64,000 nucleotides of DNA from Neorhodopirellula lusitana (GTDB lineage Bacteria > Planctomycetota > Planctomycetia > Pirellulales > Pirellulaceae). Positions within the stretch are counted from its first letter, which is position 1, and the number at the start of each line of letters is the position of its first letter. The stretch lies in assembly GCF_900182915.1 (NCBI RefSeq), contig NZ_FXUG01000001.1, positions 1,240,001 through 1,304,000 of the forward strand, given 5' to 3'. The notes under the pieces are model-generated. The model was not told where the DNA came from and searched no databases. It worked only from the letters and a program-made list of their open reading frames with translations. Positions 37,962 through 45,496 of the stretch are shown piece after piece. The position numbers were made by a program, and so were the translations under genes.

Positions 37962-37993
37962 AGCTATCAGTTGTCAGCTATTAGCTATTAGCT
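37962..37993 (+). repeat. AGCTATTAGC-type short repeat upstream of pncB
   Basis: Overlapping copies of AGCTAT(C/T)AG and AGCTATTAGCT occur in about 32 bp in the space between pncB and the next small gene, which are both on the minus strand. It is a short palindromic-like repeat and no coding role is seen. Confidence 0.6.
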
Positions 37994-38013
37994 GTGGCCC
38001 TGCGGCCGCACCG

Positions 38014-38292
38014 CTACAAATGCATTGGCAGGAAGCGTCGTTGCTCGTCGGGTTGTTTTTCGAGCGGCGGATCGATCCACGGCGGTTGCTCACCGGCTTG
38101 GACCGCTTTTTGCAAAACGGCTTTGCACATCGGCACGATTTTCCCCAGCACTCCCGGTTCGGAGGCTCCTTCGTGAACCAGGTCAGGCAGATTGGCCACT
38201 CGCCCGCGAACTTGCCCTTCGGCAGTCTTGGACAGGTAGACCACAATGCCGAATGCGGGTGGCGGTGCTTCGGAGTCAGTCGTCGGTAACAT
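38014..38292 (-). CDS. small hypothetical protein (HicB-like flavour)
   Basis: The open frame starts at 38334, but ATG at 38292 starts the protein-like part (MLPTTDSEAPPPAFGIVVYL). The 92-residue product has YLSKTAEGQVRGRVANLPDL, reminiscent of the short beta-strand opening of HicB-type domains, and then a proline-rich end (PPWIDPPLEKQPDEQRR). There is no HicA partner beside it, so a toxin-antitoxin role is not supported. I do not recognise a specific family. Confidence 0.55.
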   Translation of the reverse strand: MLPTTDSEAPPPAFGIVVYLSKTAEGQVRGRVANLPDLVHEGASEPGVLGKIVPMCKAVLQKAVQAGEQPPWIDPPLEKQPDEQRRFLPMHL

Positions 38293-38341
38293 CTGTGGCG
38301 CTCTTGAAGGATAGGTTCGACGTGCGGATTGCAAACGAATT

Positions 38342-38640
38342 GTGATGTTATGGTTTTACGGCAGCTCGCAACGTCGCGGCAGTGGGTCAGGGCGATTGAT
38401 CGGGAATGCAGCGGCACGGCAACTCCACGCAACGTGCAACCAGTGGAATCGTTGCCACGACGCACCGAGCTCACCGTGCATGTTAACGCGCCGAACCCTC
38501 GGTTCACCCCTCAGGTTCATCGGCACTTGGCTGGACCGGCCCTTTCCCTCAAACTAGGGGGCTGCGGGTTTGGTCGCCCGCACTTCCGTCGTCGCCTGAC
38601 CCGCGATGATTTCAAAAGGTACCGGTTGGGAACCTAGCTC
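38342..38640. other. hairpin-rich non-coding element, possible dispersed repeat or structured RNA
   Basis: Several stem-loops lie close together. One is GGCAAC-TCCAC paired with GTGGA-(ATC)-GTTGCC at 38418-38456; another is GAACC-CTC-GGTTC near 38500. A GC-rich block follows at 38535-38600. The minus strand reads as a Cys/Arg-rich ORF (STGCTLRGVAVPLHSRSIAL) that looks spurious. From memory, similar translated strings are annotated as hypothetical proteins in Rhodopirellula genomes, which would fit a repeated element, but I could not check. The rest of the 990-bp gap (38641-39284) shows no gene. Confidence 0.35.
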
Positions 38641-39284
38641 ACCAATGAGAATCAATGAAGACAACCATTATCTGCACCGCCATTGTGTCGTCCATAACAA
38701 CTTTGATCGTCGTCTTTATTGTGAGTTCCACAATGGGCTCAGCACAGAGTCGACAATCCTTTGCCGGCGCATGACTTTCCGGCTAGTTGGGCGAAAGCTC
38801 ATTTTCCATCCGATCATGGGATGCAGGATGTGCTGGAAACGGCTGAAAAGAGCAATGACAATGCTGATCGGTCCAGTTACGCAATGTGGTGTATCGCTAA
38901 CGATCTCGAAGAGATAGAGCGGTGACGCGGGGAAGCAAATCGACGCCAAGTGTCCACTGCAAAGGTCGGTTGATAAAGGTCGATAGCTGGGGAGGCAATC
39001 TCGACCCGGTGGCCTGGCCCCAATCCCGGCGCCCTCCCCTGTGTATGTCTGTCAAATAGTATTTTTCGGCCCCCGGCCCCGGCCGCCAATCGGCGTGATG
39101 CAGGAATCCTCCCCGAGATTCTGACCGGTGAAATTCTGGTGATACGTCGAGATTTCCCCGTGAAATGCCCAGTAATTAGCGTTGTCGCTATCGATAGTGA
39201 TAGGGCTTGTCCCCCACGTTCCGTTTCACCAGTAGAGCCGGCATCGTTTGCCGCCCAAAACTACTCAAAACAGAGGGAAAGAGA

Positions 39285-39830
39285 ATGGACACTACGCAGC
39301 TATTGAATGACGCTTTGCGAGGTGACGAGCACTCCATGGCCGAACTGATCCGGTTGCAGCGAGAAGGCAAAGCCTTGCGTCTGTATCCGTTTGGACGAAA
39401 AGGGCCTCTCGATGAAGGGATGACGCCGTTGCAGATCACGTCCACGGAAAATCGGATGGTCCGGTTCCGACTGGGGAAATACAACACGGTTTGTTTCCCG
39501 AAAGCGAAGTTGGCCGACACGATGCTGGGAATTATGCGGTTTGCCATCGGGATGGCTCAGCACTACGGCGATCGGTACGAAGAACTGGAGTCCCGCGCAA
39601 CGCCCGGCCTGGGGTGTATCTCGCAAGTTGTTAACGGTGACTCGATCGGCCTGACGTTCCAACCACCGGGAATGCTCGACTACGACCTGGGCCTCTATGA
39701 CTGCCGAAAGTTGCTCGATCACTGGATCGTGCTTATTGAGCAAAATGAGTGGGACTACACCGACTGCGGATTTACGGCGGAGGAATACTGCGATGTGCTG
39801 ACCTTCACAGATTCCAATTGCGCGATTTGA
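39285..39830 (+). CDS. hypothetical protein, 181 aa
   Basis: ATG at 39285 is preceded by a strong GGGAAAGAG ribosome site; the frame opening at 39207 lacks one. The product is soluble and acidic. It begins MDTTQLLNDALRGDEHSMAE, a helical start, then a mixed beta region (DEGMTPLQITSTENRMVRFR), and ends EWDYTDCGFTAEEYCDVLTF. I do not recognise a family. It lies just outside the decayed transposase region and has no clear operon partner. Confidence 0.6.
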   Translation: MDTTQLLNDALRGDEHSMAELIRLQREGKALRLYPFGRKGPLDEGMTPLQITSTENRMVRFRLGKYNTVCFPKAKLADTMLGIMRFAIGMAQHYGDRYEELESRATPGLGCISQVVNGDSIGLTFQPPGMLDYDLGLYDCRKLLDHWIVLIEQNEWDYTDCGFTAEEYCDVLTFTDSNCAI

Positions 39831-40074
39831 TAAACTGACGTTCGCGGGCTTGATCACTCGCGTTTCACCGCCACCACGTTGACGCCGACTCCATGCGTCG
39901 TGGCGTGGTGGCTTTCTTGCATGGGGAACGTTGATGGACGAATTACGGCTAGCCAATTTTAACCTGCCGACGATTGGGACACCCGCAAGCAACGTTTGAA
40001 GCGTTACCAGATGCGGTATGCGGCGACGCCGAAGCTAATGTGCAATGAGGCCAGTGAAGGAGACCGATTTTCTT

Positions 40075-40761
40075 TCAGGGCCGCGAAGCGGCAAGGGGCG
40101 GAGCCGCTGGGGCAGGGGCAAGCACCGCCAGAAATCTTTCAACGTTGGCTGGCGGCGAATTGTGAGCTAAACGACTTCGGACTGGAGTCTGCGTTGGCCT
40201 CACTCCAGCAGCACTGCGAAACGCGAACTCCGATGGCGTCAGGTAGCCAAGCGAACTGTGCGGGCGACGTCTGTTAATGTCCTCCCGCTAAGCTCGTGCT
40301 TTCATCCGCGCGTCGTCTTCATTGATAAAGTCCGTTTGATGCAGGTACTCATCGCGCAGTCGGCTATTGAAACTTTCGCAGACGCCGTTCTGCCAGGGCG
40401 AGCCTGGTTCGATTTAAAGGATCTCCACGCCGATCATCGTCAACCGTTGCTTGATCGCCGTCGAGATGAATTCCGGACCGTTGTCGCATCGAAATCGTTT
40501 TGGAACGCCGTGCATGCCGAACAGCTCTACCAGCGTGTCGATTGCATTTTCGCTCGTGATGCTACGCCCAACCTTGATCGTCAGGCATTGCCGAGTGTAT
40601 TTGTCGACGATGTCCAAGAAGCGAATGGTTCATCCATGGAGTGTTGAAGACTGTGCGAAGTCCCATGTCGAAACGTCGTGGATGAATGCCGCAGCTTGAA
40701 CGTCGCACGCATGACCGCGGACGCCAGTTGCACGATTTTTACAGCGTTTGGTGCGACCCAC
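40075..40761 (-). pseudogene. IS3-family transposase (orfB), N-truncated with three nonsense codons
   Basis: The frame on the minus strand reads continuously as an IS3-type DDE transposase: HDVSTWDF, IVDKYTRQCLTIKVGRSIT, CDNGPEFISTAIKQ, IEPGSPWQNGVCESFNSRL, then RRRPHSSLGYLTPSEFA. Three in-frame stops break it, at 40630-40632, 40414-40416 and 40288-40290. Each stop is a single-base change from the residue usual in the family (Arg CGA, Tyr TAC and Trp TGG, respectively). No frameshift is seen. The N-terminal third and orfA are missing, and the sequence joins a 48-bp repeat at its upstream end. The element is dead. Confidence 0.85.
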
Positions 40762-40790
40762 CTACTGTATTGGTTAACAGCATCGTTGGC
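40743..40790. repeat. 48-bp dispersed repeat, copy A
   Basis: This stretch matches 43772-43819 in the same orientation at 45 of 48 positions. Copy A overlaps the broken upstream end of the IS3-family relic. The two copies bracket the hsdR fragments and the AlbA_2 gene. It may be an IS end, a recombination site or a fragment of another mobile element. Confidence 0.8.
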
Positions 40791-41209
40791 ATCGGGCAGG
40801 TCTTCGTGTTGGCCTCCATCACGTAGTTTGATACCACGCCAACACGAGATCCTAGCAAGGCGGAACAACCCAGGATTTGGTTCGCGAACTAGCACGTGCT
40901 CAGCATCGAGTGAGACCGGCGCAACGATTGACGGAATACCACCGCGTCGTCGTTAATTGCTGCGACAGCAGAGCATGACACACCGTGGAGTCGCTGCGGC
41001 GTATACCAAGCATCCTGACGCAGACGCTTGGCTCTGGTGGTGGTGCTGACCGCAAAGTTCGGCGTCTTGACGCATCGACGCAGGAGAGCCAACGCAGGTC
41101 GATTTTCCGAAGTACTTTTGCCAATCCCAAACCAAGTTGCGCCACATCGAGACGTCGATTTCGATTTGCGTCAAGGTGCTTGCCAGAGAGTGTAAGGTGG
41201 GGGCATCGA
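40791..41209. other. non-coding junction between IS relic and hsdR fragment
   Basis: About 420 bp with several overlapping short open frames on the minus strand, none with family signal. The missing parts of hsdR and of the transposase should lie here but are not present, so this seems to be a rearranged junction. Confidence 0.45.
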
Positions 41210-41773
41210 TCATCCAAACAACGTCGTAAGCTCGGCTTTGTAGGTCAGCAGTTGAGCGAACGCTTTGTCGACAGTCGCCTGTTCGTCGGCCGAATTCTTC
41301 AGCTCGATGATCACCAGTGGCAATCCGTTGACGAACAGCGCGATGTCCAGTCGTCGATTGTTGCCGTGCTCCGCCACGACGAACTGATTGAAAGCCAACA
41401 GATCATTCGCTGACTCGTTGTCATCAAGCAACTTGGCATGGTCGCCCGCGATCGATCCATCATCGCGTCGATACTCGATCTCCACGCCGTCGCGAAGTCG
41501 CTGGTGGAACGCTCGGTTATTCTGAATCACCGTTGGCAAATCCGGCCGCAAGACTTTTCGCAACGCTTCGTTAACGGCCTCGGACGGCAAGCGAGGGTTC
41601 AACCGTTCAATCGCGTCTCGCAGGCGTTCTTCTAGAACCACGTTCTGAAACGACGCTCGCTCGGGATCATCACCATCGGGAGCGATCGTTGAGCCATGCA
41701 AAACATCAAAGCCAACTTCCGAGAGCCAATCCAGCGCGGCCTGTTCGACGGTGTCTTCGTTAATCGTTGGCAT
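41210..41773 (-). pseudogene. type I restriction endonuclease subunit R (hsdR), N-terminal fragment 1
   Basis: ATG at 41773 starts MPTINEDTVEQAALDWLSEV, the usual HsdR beginning. The 187 residues include the nuclease domain of the PD-(D/E)XK type (RLDIALFVNGLPLVIIELKN, with the D...E-x-K triad). The product ends after AELTTLFG, where a normal HsdR would continue for about 800 residues with helicase motor domains. No HsdM or HsdS is encoded in the window. As it stands the motor is missing, so restriction is impossible; a residual nuclease domain could in principle be made. Confidence 0.85.
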
Positions 41774-41935
41774 CTCGATCTTGGCGAATCCTCGGTTGTC
41801 ATGCGTTCGCCGGGCAACAGCGCTGGCCCACAAGAGGGGCTCCTGGAATTTGCGTCTAAACAAGCAAGTCGTTTCCATGCAAGGGTTTGCGGAAACAGGA
41901 GGCTATCCAGGCAGCTTGGAACTATACACACAATT

Positions 41936-43354
41936 TCAGGCCCAAAAGGGGATGTAGCTCCGGTAACGCGTTGATTTGACGCTCGGATCGGTCAACTTCA
42001 CCTTTCCGGCCTCAACCGTGTCACGAATGATCCTGGAGGCTGTTTCGGTCTGTTTGCTGCTGAGTTTAAAACGCTCTCGGAGCGACTGATTGGTCATCTT
42101 TTCGCGTGCCACGTACCGGAGGCAGCAATGCTGGTAGCAGGCCCGGATTCGCCCATCGGTATCAAGGTCCTTGAATTCTCGAGGTGCAAAGATGACGGAG
42201 GTTGTATGGTGGCTACCCACCAGAAAATCTGGGGCCGGTAGCTGGTAGAGCTCAGAGAGCATGACGACTCGGTCAATTCCGCTACTCTTTTCTTCGCAGA
42301 TGCCGAACCGCCGCATCAATTTTGCGAGGCTTTCGTTTCGCGACTTGTATTCATCGATAAATCGATCGATCGAGATAAGCGGCTTTCCAGGGTTCGAGAT
42401 CTCGAGCCGATTGCTGTACAGCTCGATCCTGACCGACGATCCCGTTTCGACGAAATCTTGGTGGACCAACGCGTTGGCCACCAATTCGCGAATCGCCGAT
42501 TTGGGGAACAGCTGACGTTCTTCCCGTATCGCCGACGTCAGAATTTCGTTTGCGGGAACCAAGCCGTTGATGAAGTCAATCAGGCCTTCAAATCCGACCG
42601 CATAACCCTTGTCGCCCGGTTGATCGCGAACGGTCGAGAGTTTGTCGGCGCCCTGATATACGATCACTCGTGGTGCCCGAAAGATAAGGCTTTCGAACTG
42701 TGCCAAACTTTTCGCAAGCAAAATGGCACCGATGTTTTTGATCGCCCAACGCTGGCCAACGCTTACCACCAATCCTTGGGAGCTCAGTCGCTCGAGTACG
42801 CCTTGTCGATCGGACGGATAAGGCAGCTTGAGCAGATCGAAGAACGTTTGCGTATCCAACAATCGAACCACGTCAGCGGCGTCACAATCGTCTAACGCGA
42901 CCTCGTCAAGCCAGTCAGGTGCACCTTCATTGAAAATCTCCCGCAGGCGATCTTCGCTCATCACGGGTGTCTCTTCGCCGACCCGCATCAGGTACTGACC
43001 TTCGAACTGAAAAGCGGTGCCTCGTGGTCGCGGGGGAATATGAAAGATCAGCACGCGACCGTCGGCATGACACGGTGTCACCTCCTCGACAACGACTCGA
43101 AACTTGAGCTTGTTGAAAATGTCTGCTTCAATCTTTGCCAGATTTGGGAAGGCAGCCGTGCCGATGATCTGTCGGGGAGGTCGATCGGTCACACCCATGA
43201 TCAGCTTGCCGCCAAACTCATTGGCTATCGCGACACAGCGTTTGAAGAGCTTAGTCGTGTCGTATTGGTTTTGCGCCGCTTTGAATTCAAGATGATTGTC
43301 TTCCGTTGGTCTCGCCATCAAGGCGGCAAGTTCCGCATGCGTTGTTTGCGTCAT
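41936..43354 (-). CDS. AlbA_2 / Schlafen-like putative DNA-binding ATPase-fold regulator
   Basis: ATG at 43354 (MTQTTHAELAALMARPTEDN) is preferred over the frame start at 43366. The 472-residue protein has an N-terminal AlbA_2 domain (HLEFKAAQN, IANEFGGKLIMGVTD) and a central part. A GHKL-type ATPase-like region follows (AIRELVANALVHQDFVETGS, RLEISNPGKPL), and the C-terminus is helical, probably winged-helix (RERFKLSSKQTETASRII). Such proteins are frequent inside type I restriction loci and defence islands. Here the gene is intact but sits between two different hsdR 5' fragments, overlapping the second one by ATGA. Its function is not established. Confidence 0.85.
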   Translation of the reverse strand: MTQTTHAELAALMARPTEDNHLEFKAAQNQYDTTKLFKRCVAIANEFGGKLIMGVTDRPPRQIIGTAAFPNLAKIEADIFNKLKFRVVVEEVTPCHADGRVLIFHIPPRPRGTAFQFEGQYLMRVGEETPVMSEDRLREIFNEGAPDWLDEVALDDCDAADVVRLLDTQTFFDLLKLPYPSDRQGVLERLSSQGLVVSVGQRWAIKNIGAILLAKSLAQFESLIFRAPRVIVYQGADKLSTVRDQPGDKGYAVGFEGLIDFINGLVPANEILTSAIREERQLFPKSAIRELVANALVHQDFVETGSSVRIELYSNRLEISNPGKPLISIDRFIDEYKSRNESLAKLMRRFGICEEKSSGIDRVVMLSELYQLPAPDFLVGSHHTTSVIFAPREFKDLDTDGRIRACYQHCCLRYVAREKMTNQSLRERFKLSSKQTETASRIIRDTVEAGKVKLTDPSVKSTRYRSYIPFWA

Positions 43355-43521
43355 GAAATGCTCCACACGGTTGATTCACCGGCGATAAGACCGTGCTCGG
43401 TCACGGTGAACGGAGCCTCTCCATCTGGAGAGATCGTTGAACCATGCACGACGGCAAAACCAACTCCAGAAAGCCAATCTAATGCTGGTTGCTCGACGGT
43501 GTCTTCGTTGATGGTAATCAC
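43351..43521 (-). pseudogene. hsdR N-terminal fragment 2 (56 codons)
   Basis: Starting at a GTG (43521), the frame reads MITINEDTVEQPALDWLSGV then GFAVVHGSTISPDGE, clearly homologous to the first 35 residues of the other fragment but different at many synonymous sites. After PDGE it diverges (APFTVTEHGLIAGESTVWSI) and stops by TGA inside the ATGA that opens the AlbA_2 gene. It is a separate, diverged allele, not a recent copy. Translation of this stub could be coupled to the AlbA_2 gene. Confidence 0.75.
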
Positions 43522-43572
43522 TTTCGCTAAATCTATGACATCGGTTGTTTCTAGAAAGGGACGCTCGATACA

Positions 43573-43771
43573 TTAGAAGTACCGAGTGGACGGTTGCTTG
43601 CAATAGATCGAGAACTTCTCAAGTGTTTTGTCGAAAGTATCGAGGTTCCCGCCGAAGTTGCCGAAGGCGAGCAATCCCTTTTTCAACTCTTGGTTTTGAC
43701 TCAACGCTTCAAATTCGTCGTCGCGTCGATCCCGATTCCATCTGCGAGACAGATAGTGGTTGGTAGTGTTT
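43573..43771 (-). pseudogene. unidentified C-terminal gene remnant
   Basis: The frame ending at 43573 reads DDEFEALSQNQELKKGLLAF and then DTFDKTLEKFSIYCKQPSTR before the stop, which looks like the last ~50 residues of a real protein joined to the 48-bp repeat. It stops 52 bp before hsdR fragment 2, so it may be the end of a gene that stood upstream of hsdR in the original restriction operon. The family is not recognised. Confidence 0.3.
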
Positions 43772-43819
43772 AGTGTTTGGTGCCACCCACCTACTGTATT
43801 GGTTAATAGCATCGTTGGC
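43772..43819. repeat. 48-bp dispersed repeat, copy B
   Basis: Direct copy of 40743-40790 with three differences. It borders the unidentified remnant on one side and about 235 bp of non-coding DNA before tRNA-Val on the other. Confidence 0.8.
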
Positions 43820-43985
43820 GGGCATTATGCGATGGCGACCGATTCCTCGTTTGTCGCGGCGGCGGATCCATCCGGTTGGACGGTGGCCCGAAAGCCGACC
43901 AGCGAAAAACAACCGGCTGGTGGTTCCACCGGTGGTTCCATTTCGGGTGTATCTGGTGCTATTGAAGCTGAGGGCCAAAACGAAG

Positions 43986-44020
43986 AAAGCCCCGTTTTCG
44001 CTGGGAAAACGGGGCTTTCG
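43986..44020 (-). terminator. strong hairpin terminator downstream of tRNA-Val
   Basis: AAAGCCCCGTTTTC and its reversed complement are separated by four bases, giving a near-perfect 14-bp stem. On the minus strand it is followed by CTTTCTTCGTTTT. It lies about 35 bp past the 3' end of the tRNA gene and is probably its transcription end. Confidence 0.8.
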
Positions 44021-44052
44021 ATAGTTCAGGATAGCGTGGGTAACTACTATCT

Positions 44053-44128
<76 letters not shown>

Positions 44129-44226
44129 TGGAGAAGAGCTGTAGCGTTAGCTGCTAGCTCTTAACTTGGGTGGCCCGCGATGTTCGAAGCTGATGCCTGT
44201 CAGCTAATCGCAAAGGGCTACTTGTT

Positions 44227-44421
44227 TTATCGTGCCAACAATTGAGTACGCTTGTTGCGGCGTTCGGCTCGTAGGCGAGCGCGGCGGTTGGTTTCGCTGG
44301 GCTTTTCGTAGAATTCGCGGCGACGCATTTCTTTCTTAATGCCGCTTCGTTCCACTAACTTTCGGAATCTTCGAACTGCCTCTTGAATCGTTTCCCGATC
44401 TCGCACCAGTAACTTTACCAT
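44227..44421 (-). CDS. rpsU: 30S ribosomal protein S21
   Basis: A 64-residue basic protein starting [20 protein letters not shown] with the S21 signature [15 protein letters not shown] and an Arg-rich tail. The frame is open upstream to a TTG at 44475, but the family start is ATG at 44421. That ATG has no good ribosome site of its own; the strong GGAGGAG lies 46 bp further upstream and serves a short leader ORF that ends over this start codon. Confidence 0.95.
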   Translation of the reverse strand: MVKLLVRDRETIQEAVRRFRKLVERSGIKKEMRRREFYEKPSETNRRARLRAERRNKRTQLLAR

Positions 44422-44459
44422 ATCCGCTTCGTAAACCCTTCGATTTGAATTCGTTGCAT
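44415..44459 (-). CDS. 14-codon leader ORF overlapping the rpsU start
   Basis: On the minus strand a textbook Shine-Dalgarno (GGAGGAG, 44467-44473) stands 7 nt before an ATG at 44459. That ATG opens [14 protein letters not shown] and ends with TAA at 44415-44417. The stop lies within ATGGTAA, which also contains the rpsU start codon at 44421. This arrangement suggests that ribosomes translate the leader and restart at rpsU, giving coupled or regulated S21 synthesis. The other reading, that the TTG frame makes a longer S21, fits the family poorly. Confidence 0.55.
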   Translation of the reverse strand: MQRIQIEGFTKRIW

Positions 44460-44667
44460 GTGTAAACTCCTCCAACTTTTAAGGAAGAAAGTTGTGTTAT
44501 CGGCGACGCCTTTTGCGATCAATTGATCAGGGTCAGCCAATTCCACTTGACAGAGTGGCGAGATGATAGCGACTGCCTACCGGAGCGGGCAACCTGGGAA
44601 CAGGGGAAAAACTCGGATTTCGTGACAGTTGGTGCTGAGTTGCCGATTTCGAGTGCCTGCAGACCGT

Positions 44668-44946
44668 CTAGTTGGGCAGTTCATCCCAGCGAATTGTTTC
44701 TCGTCGGACCCCATCGCTGCCGTAAAAGACGAGGGAACGTGTCTTTAAATCGGCGATTGCGGTCAATTTCACGCTCCGCGGCCCATGCAAGCAAAAATAC
44801 AATGCACAGGTTTTGCCACGCCGCACAACTTCTCGCTGGGTCAGCGGGAATTGCTGCGGTTCCAGAGCCCCAAGTTCACAAAGCTTGGTTTCAACCTTTT
44901 GTCGCATCTGAGGCAGGTTGAACGTGGGGAGACTGAATCCGATCAT
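44668..44946 (-). CDS. hypothetical protein, 92 aa
   Basis: A short basic protein (MIGFSLPTFNLPQMRQKVET at the start; ALYFCLHGPRSVKLTAIADL in the middle) without signal peptide. Composition is protein-like, and the ending RSLVFYGSDGVRRETIRWDE is coherent. I do not recognise a family. It is transcribed in the same direction as rpsU, with about 190 bp between them. Confidence 0.55.
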   Translation of the reverse strand: MIGFSLPTFNLPQMRQKVETKLCELGALEPQQFPLTQREVVRRGKTCALYFCLHGPRSVKLTAIADLKTRSLVFYGSDGVRRETIRWDELPN

Positions 44947-44975
44947 CGAACGCCTTCATTTTCCGTGGCAACCGG

Positions 44976-45050
44976 CAAGTGTCGAAAGTGCCGGGGGGAG
45001 GAGTGATGCAACGGATATCGACCAATCCGCTCGCCGGCGTTCGACACTTG
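44976..45050. other. 11-bp perfect inverted repeat with 53-bp loop
   Basis: CAAGTGTCGAA at 44976-44986 is mirrored by TTCGACACTTG at 45040-45050. It lies just upstream of the 92-aa gene. It may be a regulator-binding pair or a long stem-loop; chance is possible. Confidence 0.4.
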
Positions 45051-45278
45051 TCGCGCAGTCGGGGTCGTAACGGTCGAACGAATTGAGAAGCGGGCTGGCC
45101 GGCAATTATGCTCTTTTTCCAAGTGACGATTGAAGGTCTTAACCGAACGACGTGAGGTCGCATTCGCCTCCGTTAGAGCACCCCGAGTGGGTTGGGACAT
45201 TGCACTGGGGTGGCAGGCGTTGCCCGTGCGTCGCGGGGCATCGGCTGGGGCCGCATTTCGCCCACATGATTGCCGTTT

Positions 45279-45395
45279 CGCGGCCAGTGATTCGCGGGCA
45301 GTCAATTCCGCGGGCAATGATTCGCGGCCAGTGAGTTACGTGGCCAGTGAGTTACGCGGCCAGTGAGTTGGGGCCAGCGAGTTGGGGCCAGCGAT
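45279..45395 (+). repeat. imperfect tandem array, about eight 14-16 bp units
   Basis: Units of the type CGCGGCCAGTGAGTTA follow one another with substitutions and 1-2 bp length changes. The gap 44947-45496 otherwise has no credible gene. The array ends about 100 bp past the stop of the COG3014-like gene. Units vary, there are no unique spacers, so it is not a CRISPR. Confidence 0.8.
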
Positions 45396-45496
45396 GGGAA
45401 GGCGAACGGATCGTTGGAGCCGGATGACCGAGATCTGGGCGGCGAACATGGTGGGCCAGGCTGGCGTTGATGGCCGGACTGGCGTGATCAGCTAGG

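Noticed and set aside
40743-43819. 48-bp repeats as integron attC sites
   Set aside because: The ends do not show paired core sites of the R' and R'' type in inverted positions, and no integrase gene is in view.
45279-45395. Possible CRISPR array
   Set aside because: Units are only 14-16 bp, contiguous, variable, without unique spacers and without cas genes.
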